Positions 1-8,550 of a stretch of 64,000 nt of DNA are shown here, piece after piece (the first letter of the stretch is position 1; each line of letters begins with the position of its first letter). The position numbers were made by a program, and so were the translations under genes. The stretch spans positions 1 to 64,000 of the forward strand of contig JADYYP010000018.1 of the NCBI GenBank assembly GCA_020853575.1, read 5' to 3'. Source of the stretch: Planctomycetota bacterium (GTDB lineage: Bacteria > Planctomycetota > UBA1135 > GCA-002686595). The notes under the pieces are model-generated. The model did no database searches. It was not told where the DNA came from and saw nothing but the letters and a program-made list of their open reading frames with translations.

Positions 1-376
<376 letters not shown>

Positions 377-476
377 CTTTTTTCTCTTCTGTGCGATATG
401 CACAGACTACCTGTCTACAGGCGCTACACGGACCCGATTCACCTTCAACATTCGCGTGCTCTATAGAGCCGCGCAC

Positions 477-585
477 TCCCGGTGACCATAGAGTCCTGGT
501 CATACCCGTTCCCATCCCGAACACGGTCGTCAAGCAGTACTCGCCGATGATACCGCATAAGCGGGAAAGTAGGTCGTTGCCGGGT
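477..585 (+). rRNA. rrf: 5S ribosomal RNA
   Basis: Typical 5S core (CCCGTTCCCATCCCGAAC) at about 506-523 and 3' AAAGTAGGTCGTTGCCGGG. The terminal CCCGG and CCGGG ends pair. It lies about 100 nt after 23S rRNA, in the usual operon order. Ends are estimated from the terminal stem. Confidence 0.93.
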
Positions 586-591
586 TCTTAT

Positions 592-623
592 AGCCCCAGC
601 GTTTCCGCTGGGGCTTTTTTTTT
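592..623 (+). terminator. Intrinsic terminator of the rRNA operon
   Basis: A 10-bp GC-rich stem (AGCCCCAGCG / CGCTGGGGCT) with a TTTC loop is followed by a run of nine T. It lies directly after 5S rRNA. Confidence 0.93.
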
Positions 624-627
624 GCCA

Positions 628-1146
628 CTAGCCTGACTTGAAAGGTTGTCGGTCAAGACTGGCCCTGGGGCGTGTGCCAGGGTCGTTTTGTTGCTGACCG
701 TTCCCACTACATCGGTGCATCTTGAGCGGCTTTCGCAAGCGCTTGGGGAGCCTCAGGCCGAGGCGCTCGAGGGGGCTCGCGAGGACTGGGTCGGGCTCGA
801 CGACGCAGCGCAGTCGTAGCTCGGGACCAGCGACAATTGGCAGCACCACGTCGACGCACTGGATGTGCATGAGTCCCCCGAGCAGGGTCAGAGGGCTGTT
901 ACCCATCCCGGCGCTTGATTGCCAGCCTTCGAGCGTGTTCCACAGGCACAACGCGAGGAAGCACACGAGGATGTGCGCTTGCACGAGATCGCCGCGTTGG
1001 TGCCAGATCGGGCGCAGCGAAGGGTCGCTCTTCGAGATTCGAGAAGCCGCCTCGGCCTCGCAGATCTGGACGTAGGTTCGCCAGAGATCCTCGTCGCTCC
1101 AGTCCGAGACGTTGGTGCGCAGGATGTAGGTCCCTTGACAATTGTC
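628..1146 (-). pseudogene. Transposase C-terminal remnant (IS4/IS1634-like)
   Basis: Read on the minus strand, one open frame gives features of the C-terminal part of IS4-superfamily (IS1634-like) transposases: [12 protein letters not shown], then [18 protein letters not shown], then [17 protein letters not shown] and [16 protein letters not shown]. These families carry the last catalytic Glu in a Y-(2)-R-(3)-E-(6)-K type region near [13 protein letters not shown]. The N-terminal half with the two Asp residues is absent, and reading upstream of about 1146 gives no recognisable transposase. There is no good start codon for the aligned segment. It is a dead fragment abutting the rRNA terminator. 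The subfamily is recalled from pattern and not searched. Confidence 0.72.
661..689 (+). terminator. Second terminator-like hairpin after the rRNA operon
   Basis: Stem GGCCCTGG / CCAGGGTC (8 bp, one G-U pair) with an 8-nt loop, then GTTTT. It is a plausible back-up terminator 40 nt beyond the first. It lies in the decayed transposase tail, so it may instead belong to the end of that element. Confidence 0.5.
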
Positions 1147-1186
1147 CAGAGAAGCCGGGCGGGGGAGGAAGATACACTTGCACGCG

Positions 1187-2083
1187 CTACTGAAGTGGTG
1201 GGTCTTGATCGGGGGCGTGCGCTCGAAAGTGGTGAGCTAGACTCAGGAGCCGGGTCATCTCGGTGGAGAAATGCTCGCGGCGAAGGTATGTGACAAGGTA
1301 GTCGAGGAAGTCGAGCGGTAGGATTACGCCGTAGTAGGCGAGCCAGAGACCCCGAATGGTCCCGAACATTGGCTGCAGACCTCTGTCGGCCGTAGCCAGT
1401 GCGTCAAGCGACGTCGCGACAGTGAGCAGGAGCAGACCAATGTCGAAATTGGTTGCAATGGCGCGCAGGGTGACGATGTTGAGCCTGAGACGAAACGGCT
1501 CGACAGAACGAGAAGACTGGGTATGCGCAACGGGCGACTGGAAGGGACTCGATCGTGGCGCATCGGAAGCCGAGGGGCCGGCTGAGCGTTTGAGGACGTC
1601 CTTTAGGAAGAGTATTCCAGGAATCTCAATCAGTATTTTTCGCCAGAGGGTTGCGATCGCCGCGGTAAAGGCCGCGATTAGGGGCCACGTCTGGCCGGTC
1701 GCCGCACAGGTGCCTACTCCAACGCCCAGGAAGGCAAGCGGCTTGATCAACATGTGGAAAAGGTAGTCGAAGTACCCCCAGTGGACGTTGACGACTTTCT
1801 GCCACCGCGCAACCTCGCCGTCTACGCAGTCGAGCACGTAATAGAGCACGAGCAGTACCGCACCTATGGCCGCCCAACTGCCAGACGCGAACTGGAGTCC
1901 CGCGCCGATCAAGCCACACATGAAGAAGCCAATCGAGGCGTAGTTCGGGCTGAGCCGCAGATCGACAAAAACCTTAGTTATGAGAAGGGATGCGTGGTCA
2001 CCAAAGATCAGCCCGGCAACGTCGTTTCCGTCGCGGACCGGTCGTTGGCAAACATCGCGCAGCTCTCGCCAGCTTGCTCCCAT
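1187..2083 (-). CDS. CDP-alcohol phosphatidyltransferase family protein
   Basis: 298 aa, multi-pass membrane protein. The family transfers a phospho-alcohol from a CDP-alcohol to an acceptor, making phospholipids or polysaccharide-linked phosphodiesters at the cytoplasmic membrane. The motif D-x2-D-G-x2-A-R is intact (D85, D88, G89, A92, R93). In the second half, the conserved Gly is W102, Asp is kept at D106, and the last Asp (catalytic base in studied members) is H110. Several hydrophobic segments flank the motif (about 52-84, 112-140, 215-240). It sits 52 nt downstream of a flippase gene on the same strand, which suggests a role in surface polysaccharide rather than bulk phospholipid. No convincing Shine-Dalgarno precedes the start, so the true start may differ. 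Substrate unknown. Confidence 0.75.
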   Translation of the reverse strand: MGASWRELRDVCQRPVRDGNDVAGLIFGDHASLLITKVFVDLRLSPNYASIGFFMCGLIGAGLQFASGSWAAIGAVLLVLYYVLDCVDGEVARWQKVVNVHWGYFDYLFHMLIKPLAFLGVGVGTCAATGQTWPLIAAFTAAIATLWRKILIEIPGILFLKDVLKRSAGPSASDAPRSSPFQSPVAHTQSSRSVEPFRLRLNIVTLRAIATNFDIGLLLLTVATSLDALATADRGLQPMFGTIRGLWLAYYGVILPLDFLDYLVTYLRREHFSTEMTRLLSLAHHFRAHAPDQDPPLQ

Positions 2084-2135
2084 GGTTTCAGTCGAGGTTA
2101 GGGGGGGGCGGTTGGGATTGGACTCGGACCAGATC

Positions 2136-3632
2136 CTACTCTGTCGGATGGGAATTCCGACCCGCTAGCTTTCGCGAAATCGTGAGGACTGTCGCGGTGC
2201 ACGCGGCGCGTTCGGCCCGATCCAGCGCGACTCGCCAGGCAAGCAACGTCCACAGGGCTAGGGCGACTCCGCCCAGAGCATGGTGAAAGTGAGGCGGGAC
2301 GAGCGATCGTGCCGCGACCACCACGAGGCTGGCGAGCATGGCAGCGAGCGCCGGCGTCAGGATGCGGCCCCAGCGATGAAGCACTGCATACTCTACATGG
2401 GCCTTGAGTCCGGTGCATATGCACAAGACTGCAAATGTGAGCGCTGTTGCGACCGCCGCGCCGAGAAAGCCGAGTGCTGGGATGAGTGAGATGTTCAGGA
2501 ACACATTGGTCACAAGCGCGCTGAACGTGAGTCTGGGAAGTAGCTGCGTTCGCTTGGACACGAAGAAGCCCGTTTGAAGGATCTGGAACAGCCCCCAACA
2601 CCAGTAGCCAGTTGCGACCCATGGAACAGTGCCCGTGGCGGCGATGAAACCGTGCCCCCTAGACGCGGAGCCGACCAGGACGTCGGCGAACAGCGAGGTA
2701 GCCAGTGTAGCGGCGGTCAGGACGAGCATGAAGTAGGGGGTCAGACGGCCGATCATTGACCGCCGGACTTCGTCGCTCGGGAGAGAGAAAACGAAAGGAT
2801 ACCATATGAGAAGAAATGGTCCGAGAATCAGGTAGTTCGTGACGTACCCGAGCTTGTAGCCAAGCGCATAGAGTCCGAGTGCGCCTCCACCGCACAAGGC
2901 ACTGATGAAGTAGCGGTCCGATGAGTGAAGGCAGAACTGCAGGATTCCATTTGGAACTAAAGGAAGTGAGTACGCGAGGAGGCGGCGAAAAACACTGACC
3001 GAGAATCGAACCCCTATCGACGGCAGCAGAATGAATGCGTGAATCAGCGCGAATGAGCACTCGGTGATCGCAACCGCCTCGAGGAGCCCGATGAGACCGG
3101 CTCGCAGTTTCACGAGGAACAAGACCTGTAGGCCGACCTCGGCAGCCAGCTTCGCCAGTGAGAGTGTTCCGTAGAGGATCGAGCGTTCCTGGGTCTGTAG
3201 GACCTTGCTCTGGATCTCGCGTAGGACCTGCAAAACAAAGATGCCGATTGTAAGTCGGAGAATCACTGTTTTGTCTTCCCCGGGGAACGGGAGCAGGTGC
3301 GCCCAAACGCCCGCGGTTCCAAGTGCGATGGCCCCGACGACGATAGCCGCGGCTGCTACGCTCAGTATCGACGTGCTGATGACCGCGCGTCGCGCGTTGT
3401 CGTCATGCGCGTCGAAGTAGAAGCGCGACATCGCAGCCGAGATGTTGACGCCCGCGAGTTGCGCCAGAAGGGTGATGGTCACCGCGACGAGTTCTCGTGT
3501 TCCGAACTCGACTTCACCCAGGTACCCGGTCGTCAGAGGCAGCAGCAGGAAGCCTGCGAGGCGGCCGAGCTGCTCGGCGGTCGAGTAGATCAGCGTGTGG
3601 CGCGATAGCCGGTGGAGGGCAGCTCGTATCAC
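2136..3632 (-). CDS. Polysaccharide (O-antigen/lipid-linked oligosaccharide) flippase, Wzx-like
   Basis: 498 aa with about 12-14 hydrophobic segments spread along the whole length, the layout of the MATE/MOP-superfamily polysaccharide transporters (Wzx/RfbX). The N-terminus has the usual short cytoplasmic stretch then a GRLAGFLLLPLTTGYLG segment, which resembles the conserved start of this family where a Gly/Pro-rich first helix is followed by an acidic turn (VEFGTRELV). Such proteins flip lipid-linked oligosaccharide across the inner membrane. It is probably cotranscribed with the phosphatidyltransferase gene 52 nt downstream. No glycosyltransferases are seen nearby, so this pair is isolated from a full polysaccharide locus. 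Codon use looks less extreme in GC than in the neighbouring ribosomal genes, compatible with transfer. Confidence 0.82.
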   Translation of the reverse strand: MIRAALHRLSRHTLIYSTAEQLGRLAGFLLLPLTTGYLGEVEFGTRELVAVTITLLAQLAGVNISAAMSRFYFDAHDDNARRAVISTSILSVAAAAIVVGAIALGTAGVWAHLLPFPGEDKTVILRLTIGIFVLQVLREIQSKVLQTQERSILYGTLSLAKLAAEVGLQVLFLVKLRAGLIGLLEAVAITECSFALIHAFILLPSIGVRFSVSVFRRLLAYSLPLVPNGILQFCLHSSDRYFISALCGGGALGLYALGYKLGYVTNYLILGPFLLIWYPFVFSLPSDEVRRSMIGRLTPYFMLVLTAATLATSLFADVLVGSASRGHGFIAATGTVPWVATGYWCWGLFQILQTGFFVSKRTQLLPRLTFSALVTNVFLNISLIPALGFLGAAVATALTFAVLCICTGLKAHVEYAVLHRWGRILTPALAAMLASLVVVAARSLVPPHFHHALGGVALALWTLLAWRVALDRAERAACTATVLTISRKLAGRNSHPTE

Positions 3633-3826
3633 AATGGCCAGCTCGACCGCCGCGTCGGCGAGTCACAGCGAAGCTACGTGAAACGGCCTGTCGGGACAAC
3701 CACCTTGGAGGAGGGCGGTGCTCGCAAGAACTGCGATCGCTTTGATCGTCAGGCGGATCTCGTCGCGCCGCTGCTTCGCGACCTAGAGCGCTTCGCGTTT
3801 CCGCTCGCGTGTGTCGCTCGACAACC

Positions 3827-3849
3827 CTTGTCGCGTCAGTCGCGACGAG
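3827..3849 (-). terminator. Hairpin just downstream of lexA
   Basis: CTTGTCGCG / CGCGACGAG can form a 9-bp stem with a 5-nt loop, starting 3 nt after the lexA stop codon. There is no T-run, so it could be a weak terminator or an mRNA-stabilising stem. The rest of 3633-3852 holds nothing I recognise. Confidence 0.4.
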
Positions 3850-3852
3850 CCC

Positions 3853-4473
3853 CTAGCGGCCGTAGCGGCGGACGACACCAATGACGACGCCTCGAACCTC
3901 GACTTCGGCGACGTGGATCGCCTGCAGCTCGCGATTGGCTGGTTCGAGCCGGAACCCGCCACGTTCACGATAAACCCGCTTCAGCGTGGCTTCCTCCTCG
4001 GGAAGCACAGCGACTACCATGTCTCCATCGCTTGCGTTGGAACGCCGCTCGATCAGCACGATGTCGCCGTCGTGGATACCGTCGTCAATCATCGAGCGAC
4101 CTGACACTCGCAGCGCATAGACGTCCCGGTCGGCGGGGATGAGGTCCGCGAGATCGAAGGCCTCGGGTGCCTCGATCGCTTCGATGGGGCTCCCAGCTGC
4201 GATTCGCCCCAGGATCGTGACCGTGGATGGGGTCCGAATGTCGGCGCCACCCGGTTGGTCGACGACCAACATGCCTCGGCTGACGCCCTTGGCCGCGCGC
4301 GTGAGAACACCTTTTCGTTCGAGCGCGGCCACGTGGCCAAAAATCGTGACCTTGTTGACCCCGAAGTGCTGTGCAACCTCTTCGAGCGTCGGACTGATGC
4401 GATGCCGTGCCGCATAGGCGCGGTAGTAGTCGAGGATCTCGAGCTGACGCTTGGTGAGCGCGACGCTGGGCAT
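3853..4473 (-). CDS. lexA: LexA repressor (SOS response; self-cleaving, EC 3.4.21.88)
   Basis: 206 aa from the chosen start, close to the 202 aa of E. coli LexA. The N-terminus (LTKRQLEILDYY) and the winged helix region (about 1-70) bind DNA. The C-terminal S24 peptidase domain has the Ala93-Gly94 self-cleavage bond (GRIAAGSPI), nucleophile Ser127 (GRSM) and Lys165 (ATLKRV). Cleavage upon RecA-ssDNA activation derepresses SOS genes. In-frame ATG codons at 4530 and 4626 would add 19 or 51 residues of low-complexity Pro/Ser/Thr-rich sequence. The family norm of 4-6 residues before the LT motif favours 4473, although none of the three has a strong ribosome binding site. A tiny ORF (4604-4690) lies immediately upstream, and both probably share a promoter. 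Confidence 0.92.
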   Translation of the reverse strand: MPSVALTKRQLEILDYYRAYAARHRISPTLEEVAQHFGVNKVTIFGHVAALERKGVLTRAAKGVSRGMLVVDQPGGADIRTPSTVTILGRIAAGSPIEAIEAPEAFDLADLIPADRDVYALRVSGRSMIDDGIHDGDIVLIERRSNASDGDMVVAVLPEEEATLKRVYRERGGFRLEPANRELQAIHVAEVEVRGVVIGVVRRYGR

Positions 4474-4603
4474 TCGTGGGGGACCTGAGGTTGGGGTTCC
4501 GGAAGTCACGGGAGTTGCGGTCGATTCCATGGAGCGAGGCCGCTCGCCGTCGGCGGGGATGTCACCGCGAGCCGCGCGATGGCTGCAACCGCCGGCGGGT
4601 GCA

Positions 4604-4690
4604 CTACACGAGGAAGGTGAACGCAATCAGTCCGAGGAAGAACAGGAAGGTCGGGCCCTCTCGTCGTGCTCGATCGAACATCTGTGCCAT
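4604..4690 (-). CDS. Putative 28-residue single-pass membrane protein upstream of lexA
   Basis: ATG at 4690 is preceded by a strong Shine-Dalgarno (AGGAG, 8 nt upstream), better than any lexA start. The peptide begins MAQMFDRARREGPTF, a charged amphipathic stretch, and ends LFFLGLIAFTFLV, a membrane segment reaching the C-terminus. TAG stop at 4604-4606. It overlaps the longest possible lexA reading but ends 130 nt before the preferred lexA start. SOS-controlled membrane peptides of this size are known elsewhere (E. coli TisB, Caulobacter SidA, 29 aa each). Any link here is inference from position and size, not similarity. No homologue is recognised. It could also be a translated leader for lexA. 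Confidence 0.5.
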   Translation of the reverse strand: MAQMFDRARREGPTFLFFLGLIAFTFLV

Positions 4691-4734
4691 CTTCAATCTC
4701 CTGGGGTGCGTTCGCCGGTGGGCTGCCAGCGCTA

Positions 4735-4750
4735 CCTAACAGCCGCCTAA
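4735..4750 (-). promoter_or_regulatory. TTAGG direct repeat (11-bp period), candidate operator
   Basis: On the minus strand TTAGG-N6-TTAGG lies just downstream of the candidate -10 element and 45 nt upstream of the small ORF. Repeats spaced by about one helical turn suggest a regulator site. Auto-regulation by LexA is a guess. Confidence 0.3.
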
Positions 4751-4751
4751 G

Positions 4752-4780
4752 ATTGGACCGGCCAGGCCTCGCCGCGTCAC
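4752..4780 (-). promoter_or_regulatory. Candidate promoter for the small ORF and lexA
   Basis: Minus strand GTGACG (4775-4780), a 17-bp spacer and TCCAAT (4752-4757). Each hexamer matches the sigma-70 consensus at four of six positions. Confidence 0.35.
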
Positions 4781-4920
4781 CTCGAATCCTCGAAAAGTTC
4801 TCCGGATGTTAGGGTCGCGCCTTTCTCCCCGCCATGCACCCGGAGCCCCAGGCAGGTCGCGCAGCAGGATTCGGCGCGGGGATAACGCGTCGGTGGCCAT
4901 GGGCCCCGAGCGAGCGCGAC

Positions 4921-4926
4921 TACAAT
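4921..4926 (+). promoter_or_regulatory. Candidate -10 element for nadB
   Basis: TACAAT lies 42 nt upstream of the nadB ATG. No good -35 hexamer is seen, so support is weak. The same TACAAT is used in the strong promoter before rpsL. Confidence 0.3.
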
Positions 4927-4968
4927 CTCCACCCCCCTTTGCCCCCCCTCATTCGTCAGGCAGCTTCC

Positions 4969-6666
4969 ATGGACCGTGTCTTGTCCGTTGAACTGGACGC
5001 CGAGCGCTATCTCGCGCCTTTCCACGCCCGTCGGCTTCCGGTGTATCGCTTCGATGTCGTCGTTTTGGGCTCTGGCGTCGGCGGGGCGAGCGCAGCGCTG
5101 GCAGCGGCTGCCGCGGGGAGCTCCGTGGCGCTGATTGCGAAGGACGAGTTGCGGGAGACCAATACCCACTACGCCCAAGGCGGGGTGGCTGCCGTCCTGG
5201 GTGCGGACGACACCTTTGACCTGCACGTAGCCGACACCCTGCAGGTCGGTTGCGGAATCTGCGACCACGACGCCGTCGATCGCGTCGTGCGGGGCGGACC
5301 GGCGGCGATCGAGCGCCTGACTCGGTGGGGCACGCACTTCGACCGCGCCGGGAACGGCACACTGGATCTATCGAGGGAGGGTGGACACAGCCGGCACCGG
5401 ATCGTTCACGCGGGCGGCGCCGCGACTGGAATCGCGATTCAGCACGCGCTTGCGGATTCCGTCGTCGCTCATCCGGACATCGCGACCTTCAAGTCGACCT
5501 TCGCCATCGACTTGATCTCGGATGCAACCGGCCGGGTAATCGGAGTTCTGTGCCAAACGGACCGCGGCGAACTGGTGGCGTTCTCCGCTGCGCAGGTCAT
5601 CCTCGCCACGGGTGGCGCGGGTCAGCTCTACCGCGAGACCACCAACCCAGCGATCGCGACCGGCGACGGGGTCGCGATGGCCTTCCGCGCAGGCGCGAGC
5701 ATGCGTGACCTCGAGTTCTTCCAGTTCCATCCGACGTGCCTGTACATCGCAGGCGCGGCGCGAGTGCTGATCAGCGAGATCGTCCGAGGCGCGGGCGGCG
5801 TGCTGTTGGACAAGAACCGCGTGCGCTTCATGCGCGAGTACCATGCGCAGCAAGAGCTCGCACCGCGCGACATCGTGAGCCGCGCGTGTTTCGATCGAAT
5901 GGTCAAGACCAACGACACGAGCGTGTATCTCGACCTGTCCGATCTGGAGAAGAGCCCTCACGAGTTGTTCCCGCACATCAGTCGGATCTGCCGCTATTTC
6001 GGCATCGACATCGCGAAGGACCCGATTCCGGTGCGTCCGGGCGCACACTACATGATCGGTGGGATCGCCGTGGACGCCGACGGTCGCACCAGTGTGCCGG
6101 GGCTGTGGGCGGTCGGCGAGTGCGCGAGCAGCGGGCTCCACGGCGCCAATCGCATGGGGTCGAACTCGCTCCTCGAAGGGTTGGTCCTGGGCACGCACGC
6201 CGGCGAGCGCGCTGCCGAGGACAGTCGGGATTTCCCGCTGATTCCGATCGATCGGCACCTGCGTGCCGATCGCCCGAACGGATCCAGCGACGTGCGCCTG
6301 GGAATCCATGACATGACCTACTCGCTCAAGAGCCTCATGTGGCGGCAGATGGGGATCGTTCGCAACGGGCGCATGATCCGCGACGCCATCGAGAAGATCG
6401 ACTTCTGGGCGCGCGCCGTACAGCAACTTGCCACTGCCGAGCCGCGCTCCTGGGAACTGCTCAACATGCTCACGATCGCTCACTTGGCCGCGCTCGCGGC
6501 GGACGCGCGTGAGGAGTCCCGCGGGGCACACTTCCGTGAGGACTTCGCCGAAGTCAAGGACAGTTGGCGCGCCCACACCGTGTTGACTCCGGCGGGAGAT
6601 GGAACGCGCGTGCGCGCGGTTCACATCGGGCGCGCGAGCGTGCGCGATTCCGTGCTCGCTCGATGA
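4969..6666 (+). CDS. nadB: L-aspartate oxidase (EC 1.4.3.16), quinolinate/NAD biosynthesis
   Basis: 565 aa. Oxidises L-aspartate to iminoaspartate, which NadA condenses to quinolinate. The FAD dinucleotide motif (VVLGSGVGGASAAL, about 31-44) follows a short N-terminal lead. THYAQGGVAAVLG, the HPTCLY-type active-site region and LEFFQFHPT are typical of NadB, as is the late GLHGANRMGSNSLLEGLV block that closes the FAD site. The C-terminal helical domain (from about 445) carries the MWRQMGIVRNG motif. ATG at 4969 is chosen because upstream sequence is low-complexity and the family starts near here. An in-frame start at 4834 would add 45 unlikely residues. The stop overlaps the hflX start by 4 nt (ATGA), indicating translational coupling. 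No nadA or nadC lies in the window. Confidence 0.95.
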   Translation: MDRVLSVELDAERYLAPFHARRLPVYRFDVVVLGSGVGGASAALAAAAAGSSVALIAKDELRETNTHYAQGGVAAVLGADDTFDLHVADTLQVGCGICDHDAVDRVVRGGPAAIERLTRWGTHFDRAGNGTLDLSREGGHSRHRIVHAGGAATGIAIQHALADSVVAHPDIATFKSTFAIDLISDATGRVIGVLCQTDRGELVAFSAAQVILATGGAGQLYRETTNPAIATGDGVAMAFRAGASMRDLEFFQFHPTCLYIAGAARVLISEIVRGAGGVLLDKNRVRFMREYHAQQELAPRDIVSRACFDRMVKTNDTSVYLDLSDLEKSPHELFPHISRICRYFGIDIAKDPIPVRPGAHYMIGGIAVDADGRTSVPGLWAVGECASSGLHGANRMGSNSLLEGLVLGTHAGERAAEDSRDFPLIPIDRHLRADRPNGSSDVRLGIHDMTYSLKSLMWRQMGIVRNGRMIRDAIEKIDFWARAVQQLATAEPRSWELLNMLTIAHLAALAADAREESRGAHFREDFAEVKDSWRAHTVLTPAGDGTRVRAVHIGRASVRDSVLAR

Positions 6667-7964
6667 GCAAGCAGCCCATCCCTAGTCGCCGGCCGCAGGA
6701 GCGGATCCTGGTGTGCGGCGTCGTATTCCCCGGACAAGCCGAGGAACACGAGGGAGCATTGACCGAGCTTCGCGCACTGCTGCTCGCGGCGGGTGCCGAG
6801 CCGATTGGGAGCGGCATCGTGCAACGTAAGCTCGCACCCGATCCAGGGACACTGATGGGCCGAGGCAAGGTCGCGGAAGTCGCCGCGGAAGTCGAGGCGT
6901 TGGCGCCCGACGCCGTCGCGCTCGACAACGATCTGACTCCCGGGCAGATCCGCAATCTGGAGAAGGCTCTGGGGGTGCGGGTGCTCGATCGCTCGGAGGT
7001 GATCCTCGACATCTTCGCGCGTCGCGCGCGGACACGGCAGGCGCGACTGCAGGTGGAATTGGCGCAGGCGCAGTACCTTTTGCCGCGACTGCGGCGCATG
7101 TGGACGCACTTGGAGCGGACCGAGGGCGCAGTCGGGACGCGCGGACCAGGTGAAACTCAGCTCGAGACGGACAAGCGTCTCCTGCGCAAGCGCGTGCTCG
7201 ACCTGAAGCGCGAGCTCGAGCAGATCGAGGACCGTCGACTGCGCGAGGTGCGCTCACGCTCGGATCACTTCAGTGTCGGTCTCGTCGGTTACACCAACGC
7301 TGGCAAATCGACGCTGCTCAATGTGTTGACGGGGTCGAGTGAGCTGGCCGCCGACATGCTCTTCGCCACCCTCGATACGCGCACACGGCAGTGGAAACTG
7401 CGCGACGGACGCACCGTGCTCCTTTCCGACACCGTAGGTTTCCTCCAGCGCCTGCCGCACCATTTGGTCGCTTCGTTTCACGCGACACTGGAAGAGGCCG
7501 TGCACGCGGACTTGCTGATCCACGTGGTCGATGCCTCGCATCCCGACGCAGCGACGCAGATCGCCGCCGTCGAGGACGTGCTCAATGGCATCGCGCCGTC
7601 GGACCGCAACGAATTGCTCGTGTTCAACAAGGTCGATGCCGTGGGAGAGCCGCTGGACCTCCAGCTCCTGGCGCGTGAGCTGAGGCACGAGATCGTGCAT
7701 GTCTCGGCTCGACGCCACGACGGGCTCGAGCGGCTCGACGCGGCGGTCGCTCGGCGCCTCGACGCGCGATCGCTGCGCGTCGAGCTCGACCTGCCGTTGG
7801 CTGATGGACGAGCCATCGCAGCTGTCCGTCGGCTTGCGGCCGTGATGTCCGAGGACGTCGTCGAAGGCGAACGCCTGCGCGTCGTCGCGCGCATCTCGGA
7901 AGCAGCACTCGGAAACCTGAAGCGCACGGCGAAAGGGCTGCTCGTTCGCGACCTCGATGCTTGA
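6663..7964 (+). CDS. hflX: GTPase HflX (ribosome-associated)
   Basis: 433 aa. HflX binds the 50S subunit and splits or rescues stalled ribosomes, especially under heat stress. Its N-terminal HflX domain (about 15-190) includes the glycine-rich GTRGPGETQLETDKR segment. The GTPase domain has G1 GYTNAGKST (209-217), G3 DTVGF (256-260) and G4 NKVD (322-325). A short C-terminal domain follows. The ATG overlaps the nadB stop by 4 nt, so the start is well placed. An in-frame upstream start (6564) would add an Arg-rich stretch with no family match. Length fits the 400-450 aa norm. Confidence 0.96.
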   Translation: MSKQPIPSRRPQERILVCGVVFPGQAEEHEGALTELRALLLAAGAEPIGSGIVQRKLAPDPGTLMGRGKVAEVAAEVEALAPDAVALDNDLTPGQIRNLEKALGVRVLDRSEVILDIFARRARTRQARLQVELAQAQYLLPRLRRMWTHLERTEGAVGTRGPGETQLETDKRLLRKRVLDLKRELEQIEDRRLREVRSRSDHFSVGLVGYTNAGKSTLLNVLTGSSELAADMLFATLDTRTRQWKLRDGRTVLLSDTVGFLQRLPHHLVASFHATLEEAVHADLLIHVVDASHPDAATQIAAVEDVLNGIAPSDRNELLVFNKVDAVGEPLDLQLLARELRHEIVHVSARRHDGLERLDAAVARRLDARSLRVELDLPLADGRAIAAVRRLAAVMSEDVVEGERLRVVARISEAALGNLKRTAKGLLVRDLDA

Positions 7965-8065
7965 GCTCGGCTCCAATTCGGCGAGCGCCATCGAACGCTC
8001 GTCGCCGAGCACGCGCGCCTCGCTGTCGGTGTCGCTGTCGCTTCGACGACAGCCTCGCGCTTGAC

Positions 8066-8548
8066 TCAGCGCGGGAGTCGATCCAGTGCGGGGAGGCGCA
8101 GTTTCTGTCCGTCGCGCAGGGCGTTCTCGTCGGTCATCGAGTTGTACTTCGCGAGCGCCCTGACCAGCTCACGCGCCGCGCTGCCGTAGTGCGCACGAGC
8201 GATCTCCGAGAGCGTCTGTCCGGCCTCGACCGTCACTTCGTAGTCGCCCACGACGGGCGATGTCCCATCCCCCGGCCCGGGCGGAGGCGCTTCCTGCTGC
8301 GCGGAATTCGTCGCTTGCGACTCGTCCTGCGACGGCACCTCGACGGGCGACGTGCCCGAAGGGCGGCCGACGATGACGTTGGCCCAACCGGCTTCGATCA
8401 GGCCGCTGGGCCCCGCGACGAGCTCCCCGTCCTGAATGCGAGCCGCCGTTTCGCGTGCCGCACGCAACTCACGCACGCGCTGCGACTGCCACAACGCCGC
8501 CGCGCCGAACGCGGCGGCGAAGCTCAGCATCACCGCGATCGAGCGCAC
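8066..8548 (-). CDS. LysM-domain membrane-anchored protein
   Basis: 160 aa. An N-terminal hydrophobic segment (about 3-20) looks like an uncleaved signal anchor. A Pro/Ser/Glu-rich linker follows, then a single C-terminal LysM domain (about 103-153) with the family pattern VEAGQTLSEIARAHYGSA and LRDGQKLRLP. LysM domains bind peptidoglycan or related N-acetylglucosamine polymers. The gene starts only 2 nt after the secDF stop codon, so it is almost certainly cotranscribed with secDF and may tether envelope machinery to the wall. No catalytic domain is present. Function otherwise unknown. Confidence 0.8.
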   Translation of the reverse strand: MRSIAVMLSFAAAFGAAALWQSQRVRELRAARETAARIQDGELVAGPSGLIEAGWANVIVGRPSGTSPVEVPSQDESQATNSAQQEAPPPGPGDGTSPVVGDYEVTVEAGQTLSEIARAHYGSAARELVRALAKYNSMTDENALRDGQKLRLPALDRLPR

Positions 8549-8550
8549 GA

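Noticed and set aside
4474..4626. N-terminally extended LexA (start at 4530 or 4626)
   Set aside because: The extension is Pro/Ser/Thr-rich with no family match, and LexA normally begins a few residues before the LT-x-R-Q motif.
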